Part shown: piece after piece, positions 57,366-64,000 of the stretch
How the letters are laid out: every line of letters starts with the position of its first letter
Position numbering within the stretch: position 1 is the stretch's first letter
From: Streptomyces malachitofuscus
GTDB taxonomy: Bacteria > Actinomycetota > Actinomycetes > Streptomycetales > Streptomycetaceae
Assembly: GCF_014650055.1 (NCBI RefSeq)
Contig: NZ_BMUF01000015.1
Location: 62,001-126,000, forward strand
Direction of reading: 5' to 3'
DNA: 64,000 bases
The notes under the pieces: generated by a model
What the model was told of the DNA's origin: nothing
Database searches by the model: none
Seen by the model: the letters and a program-made list of their open reading frames with translations, nothing else
Made by a program: the position numbers and the translations under genes

Positions 57366-57389
57366 CGGGGCAGGTTCTCCCCTGCCCCG
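57366..57389. terminator. bidirectional terminator between peptide 2 and regulator 3
   Basis: Nine-base arms CGGGGCAGG (57366-57374) and CCTGCCCCG (57381-57389) with a six-base loop, three bases after the peptide stop and 16 bases after the regulator 3 stop on the other strand. Confidence 0.75.
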
Positions 57390-57404
57390 TTCCCGTGGGA
57401 GACG

Positions 57405-58313
57405 TCAGCTCGTGAGCACCAGCTCCGAACTGATGGTCTCCCACAGTGCGTTGAACCACAGCTGTGACTGTTCCACGAACGTGGTGTCCCGCAGGCCGGC
57501 ACCCTGCTCGAAGGCGAAGAGCATCGACCGTATGCCCTGCGCGTCGTACGTCTCCAGGCTCTCGTGGTCGATCTGCGCCCGACTGCGGGCCACCGTGTAG
57601 TAGGCGAACAACGCCTCCACGTTGTTGAGCAGATACAGCTTCACCGGCGGGGTGAAGGGCAGCGCGCGGAATGAGACCCGCACGTCGATGCCGTGCGTGG
57701 CGCGCAGTGCGAGCAGATTGTGGCGGAGCACCTGCCCCTGGGCGTTGCGCATCGACAACCACCGCTCGTGCAGCGGGTCGTCGGCGCGTGTCCGCCCCTC
57801 GACCGGCACCGGGAAGGCGAGGTCGATGTCCCGGCTGGGCAGCAGCACCCGCACGTCGACCTTGGCCGGTTTCAGTCGCCCCGCGTGGATCTGCCGCAAC
57901 GGCTCCCCGATGGCGAGCGTGAGCGAGATGGAGGTCAGACAGACGGCGTCGATCTCGACGTGCTCGGCCTCGAAGGCCGCGGCGATCCTGGGTGCCAGGG
58001 CCACCGTGGTGGGCAGCGGCGGTGCCGCGGGACCGGCCGGCGCCCCGCCGGGACGGGCGGCGACGGTCGCCGGGGCGCCCTTGGAGACGTTGGTGAGCAG
58101 CTGCTCGGACTGCAGGATGCGCAGCGCCTGGCGTACCGCGGGGCGCTCCACGCCGAACTCCTCGGCGAGTTGGGCCTGGGTGGGCATGCGCTGGCCCGCC
58201 CGCAGCGCACCGGACCGGATCCGGGCGCGCAGCTCGTCGGCCACCTCACGATGTGTTCTCTGTGGCCGCTGTGACTTCTTCCGCCCATTGGCGGAGGCGT
58301 GTTCCGGGTCCAC
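57405..58313 (-). CDS. GntR-type regulator 3 with the same C-terminal domain
   Basis: A 302-aa paralogue, closest to regulator 2. The winged helix has VADELRARIRSGALRAGQRMPTQAQLAEEFGVERPAVRQALRILQSEQLLTNVSKG. A Pro/Ala linker leads to VEIDAVCLTSISLTLAIGEPLRQIHAG, VDVRVLLPSRDIDLAFPVPVEG, HGIDVRVSFRALPFTPPVKLYLLNNVEALFAYYTV and EQSQLWFNALWETISS. Landmarks KLYLxN and WFxAxWxT are the same in all three paralogues. GTG 58313 lies six bases after TAGTGT (58320-58325, minus strand). It is divergent from peptide 3 with the operator at 58401-58415 between them. Confidence 0.86.
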   Translation of the reverse strand: MDPEHASANGRKKSQRPQRTHREVADELRARIRSGALRAGQRMPTQAQLAEEFGVERPAVRQALRILQSEQLLTNVSKGAPATVAARPGGAPAGPAAPPLPTTVALAPRIAAAFEAEHVEIDAVCLTSISLTLAIGEPLRQIHAGRLKPAKVDVRVLLPSRDIDLAFPVPVEGRTRADDPLHERWLSMRNAQGQVLRHNLLALRATHGIDVRVSFRALPFTPPVKLYLLNNVEALFAYYTVARSRAQIDHESLETYDAQGIRSMLFAFEQGAGLRDTTFVEQSQLWFNALWETISSELVLTS

Positions 58314-58400
58314 AACCGAACACTACAACTTCTCGCCATCTTCGGGCAGTTCAGCGAAGGATGGTTATAAGCCTCTTCCAAGCGGAGATAACTAAGAACA

Positions 58401-58415
58401 AGTTGGTCACCAACT
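58401..58415. promoter_or_regulatory. 15-bp palindromic operator, locus 3
   Basis: AGTTGGTCACCAACT, identical to the locus 2 element except for two centre bases. The sequence ahead of it, GATAACTAAGAACA, aligns with GACAACCTCAGCAG in locus 2, so promoter and operator are conserved as a unit. The operator sits where transcription toward peptide 3 should begin, as expected for repression. Confidence 0.82.
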
Positions 58416-58490
58416 CGCGCAACCTGGTCGGCTTACGAAGGGGTTGGCCACAGGGTGACGGGTGGCGGCCACGGACAAAGGGGGACCGCC

Positions 58491-58676
58491 ATGCCGCTCA
58501 TCGCCATCGTCCTCGCCGCCCTGGCCATCGGATTCGAGCAGCTCGTCCAGTGGAAGTACGGGCCGATGGGGATCATCGCCTTCGTCGCCCTCACCGTGGG
58601 CATCAAGGCACGCAACACCATGATCAGCGGCATCGGCGCGGTCATCCTCGTGATGCTGCTCGCCCAGTCCGGCTGA
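58491..58676 (+). CDS. 61-aa two-helix membrane peptide 3
   Basis: A 61-aa protein: helix 1 LIAIVLAALAIGFEQLV, turn QWKYG, helix 2a PMGIIAFVALTVGI, basic loop KARNT and helix 2b MISGIGAVILVMLLAQ. It is homologous to peptide 2 across its length. AAAGGGGGACC directly precedes ATG 58491. About 75 bases of leader separate the operator from the start codon. A hairpin follows at 58703-58724. The conserved EQLVQW(K/R)YG motif has no match I know. Confidence 0.75.
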   Translation: MPLIAIVLAALAIGFEQLVQWKYGPMGIIAFVALTVGIKARNTMISGIGAVILVMLLAQSG

Positions 58677-58702
58677 CGGCACCACGCACGAACCGCTGAC
58701 CG

Positions 58703-58724
58703 GGCTCCCTTCCGGAGGGGAGCC
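58703..58724 (+). terminator. terminator after membrane peptide 3
   Basis: GGCTCCC (58703-58709) pairs with GGGAGCC (58718-58724) across an eight-base loop, 26 bases after the peptide stop codon. The stem is short but GC-rich. Confidence 0.55.
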
Positions 58725-58844
58725 GGGAGCCCCGTCAGCTGCACCACCCGCACCACAACCACAACTGAACAGCTCGCTACGGATGAGTGCTCACCCGTCG
58801 TCGGCGAAAGGAGGCAGCAGCAGGGGCGCGCACGGACACCGCGC

Positions 58845-60101
58845 TCAGAAGATGTCCGGGCACCACGGTCGCCTGGACGTACGCAGCAGGGCGTCGGCCT
58901 GACGGGCGGCGCCCGCTCGTTCTTCCCGCACCCGGCCCAGCGCCGCCAGCCGCACCGCCGACTCGTCCCCCAGCCACAGCACGGCCAGATCGGCGACGTC
59001 CAACGCGAGATCGGCGCCCTCGGTGGTCGGCACACACCTCCCGGCCCCGTCCGCCGACGCCTCCAGCCGGTACCGCCCGCCGCTGAGCCCGCCGCCGTCG
59101 GCCACCTCCAGCACCAGCGACCCCGCCGCCTCGTACGTCCGCGCCTCCAGGGCCCGTACGACGTCGAGGATCCGCACCCACAGCCAGTCCGCCTGTGTGG
59201 TGACGGCGGCGGCGCGTGGGTCCGGCAGGAGGTGCGGAAGCAGATCGTCGGGGGCCCGCCAGCCGCTCCTCACCTTCACCACCCAGTCCACCGAACACAG
59301 GTAGCGCCACAGCGCACGCTCGGCGGCCGGGGTGACCGCGGTCAGCCACTTCACCCGCGCCGTGTTCAACGGCTGCTTGGCGTCGCCCCAGTTGTCGTCC
59401 GCGGTGTAGGCGACCATGCCCTCGACCTCACCGCCGGCCGAGCGGTACACCGCGTGGAACGGCTCGTGGAACGTCGGGTGGAAGCGCACGGCCCCGGTGG
59501 TGATCCGCCACCACAGCTCGTCACGGCTGACGGCACCCGGCTGCGCCCTGCGCAGCCGCTCGTGCAGCTCCGGGCCGAGCTTGCGGACGCCCTCCGCGTC
59601 CACGAGGTCGATCCGCCCGCCGTCCTCCGGGCCGGCCCACCGCGGGTCGAGACCGGAGCGCGGCACGTCGATCGTCCATTCGGTTGTCGAGGTGGCCGGG
59701 CCGAAGCCGTACCGTCCGTAGATCGGGTACTCGGCGGCGATCAGCGTCGCGACCACGTCCCCGCGCTCCTTCGCGGCGGCCAGGTCCTGCGCCATCATGC
59801 GGCTCAGCAGGCCCCGGCGGCGGTGGGTCGGGGCGACGGTCACGTTGGTGACGGCGTCCGCCGCGACGGACGCCCCGCCGACCGCGGTGAGCTCCTGCGC
59901 GAAGGAACGGAACGTGGCGACGCAGCGGCCCCCGTCGAAGGCCCCCAGCGACCGGCCGGGCGTGAACTGCGCCCGGCGCGCCTCGATAATGTCGTCGTCC
60001 GAAGTGGGCTCCCGCAGGAACCCGATGTTCAGCGCCCGGTTCCAGTCGGCGAACTCGGACTCGGTGACGGGGCGTACGTCGATGTCGGCGCGGGAGCTCA
60101 T
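58845..60101 (-). CDS. Eis-like GNAT N-acetyltransferase
   Basis: A 418-aa protein with the Eis plan: an N-terminal GNAT domain at about 7-150 (VTESEFADWNRALNIGF, VTNVTVAPTHRRRGLLSRMMAQDLAAA as acetyl-CoA loop, EYPIYGRYGFGPA), a second GNAT-like domain, and a sterol-carrier-protein-like C-terminus ending in a near-free carboxylate (RRPWCPDIF). The terminal Phe and Tyr near 131 match the catalytic set of Eis proteins, which acetylate aminoglycosides and lysine residues. ATG 60101 is six bases after TACCGT (60108-60113, minus strand), a leaderless start. Confidence 0.9.
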   Translation of the reverse strand: MSSRADIDVRPVTESEFADWNRALNIGFLREPTSDDDIIEARRAQFTPGRSLGAFDGGRCVATFRSFAQELTAVGGASVAADAVTNVTVAPTHRRRGLLSRMMAQDLAAAKERGDVVATLIAAEYPIYGRYGFGPATSTTEWTIDVPRSGLDPRWAGPEDGGRIDLVDAEGVRKLGPELHERLRRAQPGAVSRDELWWRITTGAVRFHPTFHEPFHAVYRSAGGEVEGMVAYTADDNWGDAKQPLNTARVKWLTAVTPAAERALWRYLCSVDWVVKVRSGWRAPDDLLPHLLPDPRAAAVTTQADWLWVRILDVVRALEARTYEAAGSLVLEVADGGGLSGGRYRLEASADGAGRCVPTTEGADLALDVADLAVLWLGDESAVRLAALGRVREERAGAARQADALLRTSRRPWCPDIF

Positions 60102-60168
60102 GGGGTCACGGTAGGTCGGCCGCGCGGGGGTGTCGAAGAGGTTTTCCCCGCCCGCGGCCGAGGCCCGC

Positions 60169-60801
60169 TCACGCGAGCAGGTCGTCGACCTGCGCCTCTC
60201 CCTCCCGGTACCGGCGCGCGATCTCCGCGCTGCACTCGTCGGCCGTACGCTGCAGCCCCTGCCGTCGGCGGGACACCTGCTGCTCGTACCGCACGAGCCG
60301 CCCCATCGCGGCGTTCAGCTCCCCGTCCGTGCGGGCGCCCAGGTCGGACAGTTCCACCTCGCCCAGCATCTCCGCCGCCAGCCGCCGGTACTCCTCGCTC
60401 CGCGGCGTACCCAGCGTCACATGACGGGCGGAGGAACGGTGCCGGGCCGGACCGTCCCGCAGGATCTCCGACAGCCGCTCCACCACCGACGCGTCCCCCG
60501 GCGCGGGAACCGAGGGCACGCCCTCCGGAACCCGCCGCGCCAGCTCCGCGCGCAGGATGTCGATACGCCCCTGGAGCAGCCTGCGCACATAGCTGAGGTC
60601 GGCCTCGTCGCGCTGCGCGTCACGGCGCACCGCGCGCAGCTCCGGCAGGCTGAGCAGCGTCAGATCGGCCGTTCGCTTCTCCTCGGACAGCACCGGGCTG
60701 TCGGTGCGCTGTGTGGGCGGCCGGTGGAACTCCCGCTCCCCGATTGCCGCGTGGACCAACGGGACGGCCGTCGCCGGCTGTCCGATTCCCCGTGTGCTCA
60801 T
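60169..60801 (-). CDS. rsiG: anti-sigma-WhiG factor RsiG, c-di-GMP binding
   Basis: A 210-aa helical protein that sequesters the sporulation sigma factor WhiG when loaded with c-di-GMP. Both antiparallel helices carry the signature E(X)3S(X)2R(X)3Q(X)3D: E66-S70-R73-Q77-D81 in DEADLSYVRRLLQGRID, and E173-S177-R180-Q184-D188 in YEQQVSRRRQGLQRTAD. The middle (SVVERLSEILRDG) is the linker. The first 45 residues are variable. ATG 60801 is the only good start. It lies next to dtd and ygfZ as in other streptomycetes (from memory). whiG itself is not in the window. Confidence 0.92.
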   Translation of the reverse strand: MSTRGIGQPATAVPLVHAAIGEREFHRPPTQRTDSPVLSEEKRTADLTLLSLPELRAVRRDAQRDEADLSYVRRLLQGRIDILRAELARRVPEGVPSVPAPGDASVVERLSEILRDGPARHRSSARHVTLGTPRSEEYRRLAAEMLGEVELSDLGARTDGELNAAMGRLVRYEQQVSRRRQGLQRTADECSAEIARRYREGEAQVDDLLA

Positions 60802-60978
60802 GTGCCTCAACCGTCCCCTCGACCGGCATGTGCCAGCATCGTGCCACCCCAAGCTGCCGCAATGTGAGCGAGTGTCCCCGATCCGCCCCAGATGGGCGCT
60901 AAGGAGTAAAAATAGCCCGACCGGGGTCCCGCGCGGGCCGCCGTCGGCCGTCTGTTCGCCGACCGGCATGATGGTCGT

Positions 60979-61404
60979 ATGCGTGCAGTGGTGCAGAGGG
61001 TCGACGGCGCGAGCGTCGTCGTGGACGGCGAGACGGTGGGCGCGATCGACGGCGAGGGGCTGTGCGTCCTCGTCGGCGTCACCCACGAGGACACCAAGGA
61101 GAAGGCGGCACAGCTCGCCCGCAAGCTCTGGTCGATCCGGATGCTCCAGGACGAGAAGTCGTGCAGCGACACCGGCGCCCCGCTCCTGGTGATCAGCCAG
61201 TTCACCCTTTACGGCGACGCCCGCAAGGGCCGCCGCCCCACCTGGAACGCCGCGGCCCCCGGCGACCTCGCCGAACCGCTGGTCGACGAGGTGGTCGCCC
61301 GGCTGCGCGAGCTGGGCGCGACGGTGGCGACGGGCCGCTTCGGCGCGAAGATGAGCGTGTCGCTCACCAACGACGGCCCGTTCACCGTCCTGCTGGAGAT
61401 CTGA
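60979..61404 (+). CDS. dtd: D-aminoacyl-tRNA deacylase
   Basis: A 141-aa homodimeric enzyme that removes D-amino acids (and glycine from tRNA-Ala) mischarged onto tRNA. MRAVVQRVDGASVVVDGETVGAI begins the fold; LVISQFTLYGDARKGRRPTWNAAAPG holds the SQFTLxG catalytic motif, and GRFGAKMSVSLTNDGPFTVLLE the NxGPxT motif. ATG 60979 lies six bases after CATGAT with no Shine-Dalgarno sequence. It is divergent from rsiG and converges with ygfZ, ten bases between stop codons. Confidence 0.95.
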   Translation: MRAVVQRVDGASVVVDGETVGAIDGEGLCVLVGVTHEDTKEKAAQLARKLWSIRMLQDEKSCSDTGAPLLVISQFTLYGDARKGRRPTWNAAAPGDLAEPLVDEVVARLRELGATVATGRFGAKMSVSLTNDGPFTVLLEI

Positions 61405-61414
61405 GCCGTACGGG

Positions 61415-62380
61415 TCAGGGCTCGACGACGGTCTCCTGCGCGGCCGCCGTCTCCCCGGCGAGCAGCCGCGCGTCCACCGGCACGTTCCGCTTCACCAGAG
61501 CCAGCGCGACCGGGCCCAGCTCGTGGTGGCGCACGGACGTCGTGACGAAACCGATCTTCCGTCCGTCCGGCCCGTCGTCGGCCAGCCGGATCTCGGTCCC
61601 CGCCACGGGCAGGTGCACCTCGCTGCCGTCCAGGTGCAGGAAGACCAGCCGCCGCGGCGGCTTCCCCAGGTTCTGCACCCGGGCGACCGTCTCCTGCCCC
61701 CGGTAGCAGCCCTTCTGCAGATGCACCGCGCCGCCGATCCAGCCCAGCTCGTGCGGGATGGTGCGGTGGTCGGTCTCGAAGCCGAGCCGCGGCCGCTGCT
61801 GCTCGACCCGCAGCGCCTCGTGCGCGAGGATCCCGACGGGCGGCCCCGCCTTCTCCGCGTACGTCTCCAGATCCGCGCGGGGCAGGAACAGGTCCCGTCC
61901 GTACGGCGTCTCGCGCACCACGACGCCCTCGGGCACCTCCGCGATGGACCCGGCGGGCAGATGCACCACGGCGATGTCGGCGGTGCGGTCGGCGACCTCG
62001 ACCCGGTAGAAGAACTTCATCGACTCCAGGTACGCGATCAGCGTCTCCTGGGTGCCGGGCTCGACGTGCGCCCAGACCGTCTCGCCGTCGTCGACCAGGT
62101 AGAGGGCGTGCTCGATGTGGCCGTTGGCGGAGAGGATCAGGGCCTCGGTGGCCTGGTGCGGCGGCAGGTCGCTGACGTGCTGGGTGAGCAGCAGGTGCAG
62201 CCAGGACAGCCGTTCCGGTCCGGTGACGGTGACGACCCCGCGGTGGGACAGATCGACGAAACCGGTGCCGTCGGCGAGGGCGCGCTGCTCGCGGAACAGG
62301 TCGCCGTAGTGGGCGGCCACGCCTTCGTCCACGCCCTCGGCGGGGACGGCGCCGGGCAGGGTCAGCAGGGGGCTCTTCAT
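61415..62380 (-). CDS. ygfZ: tRNA-modifying/iron-sulfur assembly protein YgfZ
   Basis: A 321-aa folate-binding protein of the YgfZ/CAF17 family, related to the glycine-cleavage T protein and needed for maturation of some Fe-S enzymes. FVDLSHRGVVTVTGPERLSWLHLLLTQHVSDL opens it; the diagnostic KGCYRGQETVARVQNLG with the conserved Cys is near residue 226. The C-terminal beta domain ends in LVKRNVPVDARLLAG. ATG 62380 follows TAGGCT (62387-62392, minus strand) by six bases, so it is probably leaderless. nur lies ten bases upstream with its own promoter potential. Confidence 0.94.
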   Translation of the reverse strand: MKSPLLTLPGAVPAEGVDEGVAAHYGDLFREQRALADGTGFVDLSHRGVVTVTGPERLSWLHLLLTQHVSDLPPHQATEALILSANGHIEHALYLVDDGETVWAHVEPGTQETLIAYLESMKFFYRVEVADRTADIAVVHLPAGSIAEVPEGVVVRETPYGRDLFLPRADLETYAEKAGPPVGILAHEALRVEQQRPRLGFETDHRTIPHELGWIGGAVHLQKGCYRGQETVARVQNLGKPPRRLVFLHLDGSEVHLPVAGTEIRLADDGPDGRKIGFVTTSVRHHELGPVALALVKRNVPVDARLLAGETAAAQETVVEP

Positions 62381-62389
62381 ACGCCAAGC

Positions 62390-62827
62390 CTACGACTCGG
62401 CGGCTGAGGCCTTCCGGGCACAGTCCTCGCACCGGCCGAAGATCGCGAAGTGCTTCATGTCGGTGTCGAAGCCGAAGGTGTCCCGCAGCTTGGCCGTGAA
62501 CTCGGCGGCCACCTCGACGTCCGCCTCGATGACATTGGTGCAGTCACGGCAGACCAGATGGAGATGGTGGTGCCGGTCCGCGAGGTGGTAGGTCGGGGCG
62601 CCGTGCCCGAGGTGGGCGTGGCTGACCAGGCCCAGCTCCTCCAAGAGCTCCAGCGTGCGGTACACGGTGGAGATGTTGACCCCCGACGCGGTCTTCCGCA
62701 CTTCCACGAGGATGTCGTCGGGGGTCGCGTGCTCCAGGGTGTCGACGGCTTCGAGCACGAGTTGGCGCTGCGGCGTCAGCCGGTAGCCGCGCTGCCTGAG
62801 GTCGCTCTTCCAGTCGGTGCTCACCAC
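62390..62827 (-). CDS. nur: nickel-responsive Fur-family repressor Nur
   Basis: A 145-aa Fur-type repressor of nickel uptake and of iron superoxide dismutase in Streptomyces. The winged helix has TPQRQLVLEAVDTLEHATPDDI and VNISTVYRTLELLEELGLVSH. Residues known from S. coelicolor Nur are all present: H33, H86, H88, H90 (M site) and H70, H72, H126 (nickel site), in SHAHLGHG, DRHHHLHLVCRDC and MKHFAIFG. CRDC and GRCEDCARK give the structural cysteines. GTG 62827 is six bases after TAGACT (62834-62839, minus strand). The whole protein matches Nur as I remember it, closer than other Fur members. Confidence 0.94.
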   Translation of the reverse strand: MVSTDWKSDLRQRGYRLTPQRQLVLEAVDTLEHATPDDILVEVRKTASGVNISTVYRTLELLEELGLVSHAHLGHGAPTYHLADRHHHLHLVCRDCTNVIEADVEVAAEFTAKLRDTFGFDTDMKHFAIFGRCEDCARKASAAES

Positions 62828-62866
62828 ACCACGAGTCTACGGGGGTGGCGCGGCCGGGGCCCGGAC

Positions 62867-63442
62867 CTACTTGAAGAAGGCGATCCCGTCGTCCGGCATG
62901 TCGTCGGGCAGGGCCTTGGCCCAGCGCTCGACCTCCTCCGGGGTGACGACCTTCTTCAGGTGCGCCGACATGTAGGGGCGGAGCTCGACCTCGGGGGTCT
63001 GCTTCTCGCCGACCCACATCAGATCGCTCTTGACGTAGCCGTAGAGCCGCTTGCCGCCGCTGTAGGGCCGCGAGGCGGCGGTGCGGGCCACCGCGTCCGT
63101 GACCAGGTCGATCTGCGGCTTGCCCTCGGCCAGCTCGCCGTACCAGATCTCGATGACACCGTCGTCGCGGGTCATCGTCGCCTCGACCTTGCGGCCGGCG
63201 TCGATCCGCCAGAAGCCGTGCTCGGACTCCAGCGGCCGGACCTTGTTGCCGTCGCCGTCCAGCACCCATGTGCGGGAGCTGTACTCGAGGAAGTCCCGGC
63301 CGTCATGGGTGAAGGTGACCTCCTGGCCGAAGTTGCACTTCTCCGCGCCGGGGAAGTCGTGCACGCCGGCACCCGCCCAGTTCCCGAGCAGGAAGGCGAG
63401 CGGGACGAGGTCCTTGTGCAGGTCGGACGGGATCTCGATCAT
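62867..63442 (-). CDS. nitrobindin-like heme-binding FABP family protein
   Basis: A 191-aa ten-stranded barrel. LAFLLGNWAGAGVHDFPG has the nitrobindin GxWxGxG motif, EKCNFGQEVTFTHDG and LESEHGFWRIDAGRKVEATMTRDDG the barrel strands, and VELRPYMSAHLKKVVTPEE the C-terminal His expected to ligate heme. Relatives bind ferric heme and isomerise peroxynitrite or bind NO. ATG 63442 follows AGGAAGTTCC. A 32-aa membrane peptide gene lies 25 bases upstream on the same strand. Confidence 0.88.
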   Translation of the reverse strand: MIEIPSDLHKDLVPLAFLLGNWAGAGVHDFPGAEKCNFGQEVTFTHDGRDFLEYSSRTWVLDGDGNKVRPLESEHGFWRIDAGRKVEATMTRDDGVIEIWYGELAEGKPQIDLVTDAVARTAASRPYSGGKRLYGYVKSDLMWVGEKQTPEVELRPYMSAHLKKVVTPEEVERWAKALPDDMPDDGIAFFK

Positions 63443-63467
63443 GAGCGGAACTTCCTGGCGTCGGTGA

Positions 63468-63566
63468 TCAGCGCTGGCCCTGGTACAGCTTCTTCACGGT
63501 CAGCCCGGCGAAGGCGAGAACGCCGACGGCGACGAGGACCAGCAGGGCTTCGAAGAAGATAACCAC
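63468..63566 (-). CDS. 32-aa single-helix membrane protein
   Basis: A very short gene encoding MVIFFEALLVLVAVGVLAFA followed by GLTVKKLYQGQR: one transmembrane helix with a basic C-terminal tail on the inside. AAGGAG lies six bases before GTG 63566. The stop codon is 25 bases before the nitrobindin-like gene, suggesting co-transcription. Very short Streptomyces proteins of this form occur widely and are often unannotated; function unknown. Confidence 0.7.
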   Translation of the reverse strand: MVIFFEALLVLVAVGVLAFAGLTVKKLYQGQR

Positions 63567-63717
63567 GAGGTGCTCCTTGAGCGGGGAGTGCGAGGGTGTG
63601 CACGGGACCGGCCCCCAGCTTACGCGGCCGGGCCCGGCCCCTGTCGTGCGAGGTGCCGCCCGCGCCGCGCCCGCCGGCCCCGGACGGAGTTGCGGCGTTC
63701 ATGACTACGATTCGGTC

Positions 63718-64000
63718 ATGGCGAAGAAGCTCGTGATCAAAGTGACCGCAGGGACCGACGCCCGCGAACGGTGCTCGCAGGCGTTCACCGTGGCGGCGGT
63801 GGCCGCGGCCAGCGGGGTCGAGGTCTCCCTGTGGCTCACCGGGGAGTCCGCGTGGTTCGCCCTGCCGGGCCGTGCCGCGGAGTTCGAGCTGCCGCACGCC
63901 GCGCCGCTGCCCGACCTGCTGGACTCCGTCCTGGCGACCGGCCGGGTCACCCTGTGCACCCAGTGCGCGGCCCGCCGCGACATCACGGAGAAGGACGTCA
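63718..64000 (+). CDS. DsrE-like family protein (partial, cut by window end)
   Basis: The first 94 residues of a DsrE-fold protein. KKLVIKVTAGTDARERCSQAFTVAAVAAASGVEVSLWLTGESAWFAL gives strand 1 and helix 1, and LLDSVLATGRVTLCTQCAARRDITEKDV contains a CxxC pair in a position where DsrE relatives have the active Cys. Sulfur-carrier or Fe-S roles are known in the family; none is shown here. ATG 63718 is six bases after TACGAT (63706-63711), a leaderless start. The frame is open at 64000. Confidence 0.82.
   Translation, partial: MAKKLVIKVTAGTDARERCSQAFTVAAVAAASGVEVSLWLTGESAWFALPGRAAEFELPHAAPLPDLLDSVLATGRVTLCTQCAARRDITEKDV

Noticed and set aside
59232..60596. 454-aa plus-strand frame over the Eis and rsiG genes
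   Set aside because: Pure antisense shadow: Arg/Pro/Gly-rich, while the minus strand encodes two well-supported proteins.
1..64000. CRISPR array, prophage or integrative element
   Set aside because: No regularly spaced repeats with unique spacers, no integrase, phage structural or conjugation genes, and no duplication of the tRNA-Thr 3' end that would mark an attachment site.

Overview
This window is a high-GC actinobacterial chromosome segment that is clearly Streptomyces. It carries msiK, phoU/phoR-phoP with the cysteine-rich mtpA gene, carD-ispD-ispF-cysS-rlmB, gpmA, mshA, rsiG and a nickel-responsive nur gene. Order and products resemble the core region around phoRP in Streptomyces coelicolor (from memory, not searched). 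Many genes show a TANNNT -10 box ending six or seven bases before the start codon, the pattern of leaderless Streptomyces transcripts.

Layout. 1-20.4 kb is mainly core: an aminoglycoside-type kinase, two tandem secreted paralogues, tRNA-Thr, a DUF3224/WYL-regulator pair, the shared sugar-import ATPase msiK, a nucleotidyltransferase, a DoxX protein, rlmB, cysS, ispF, ispD, carD, a lipoprotein, phoP-phoR, phoU, mtpA and an MFS exporter. 20.5-31.1 kb starts with gpmA, then holds accessory material: VOC proteins, a SMI1/KNR4 protein, two paralogous HAD proteins, an uncharacterised toxin-like gene pair, an FG-GAP protein plus the remnant of a second one, and DUF2000. 31.2-39.6 kb holds AraC, ybjN-mshA, a methyltransferase, an NlpC/P60 hydrolase, a receiver-PP2C phosphatase, DUF2516, an HbhA-like protein and a XRE regulator. 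39.7-51.5 kb is metabolic and accessory: a decayed glutaredoxin gene, LysR with a signal-less binding protein, a sugar ABC importer without its own ATPase behind a class-V PLP enzyme with a divergent FadR-type regulator, and an HxlR/imine-reductase pair.

51.5-58.7 kb is the most unusual part. A 168-bp MITE-like element supplies the stop codon of a 730-aa double kinase. Next come three paralogous GntR regulators with an uncommon C-terminal domain, each divergent from a roughly 60-aa two-helix membrane peptide, and a HAD hydrolase coupled to the middle regulator. Two of the three intergenic regions share a 15-bp operator-like palindrome, AGTTGGTNNCCAACT, and all three regulators share the same leaderless promoter layout. 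I do not know a described system with this organisation.

58.8-64 kb returns to core: an Eis-like acetyltransferase, rsiG, dtd, ygfZ, nur, a nitrobindin-like protein, a 32-aa membrane protein and a DsrE-like protein cut by the window end.

The importer at 44.8-47.9 kb probably relies on MsiK from 4.3 kb, since no ATPase lies beside it. RsiG links the region to WhiG/c-di-GMP control of sporulation, and MshA to mycothiol synthesis.
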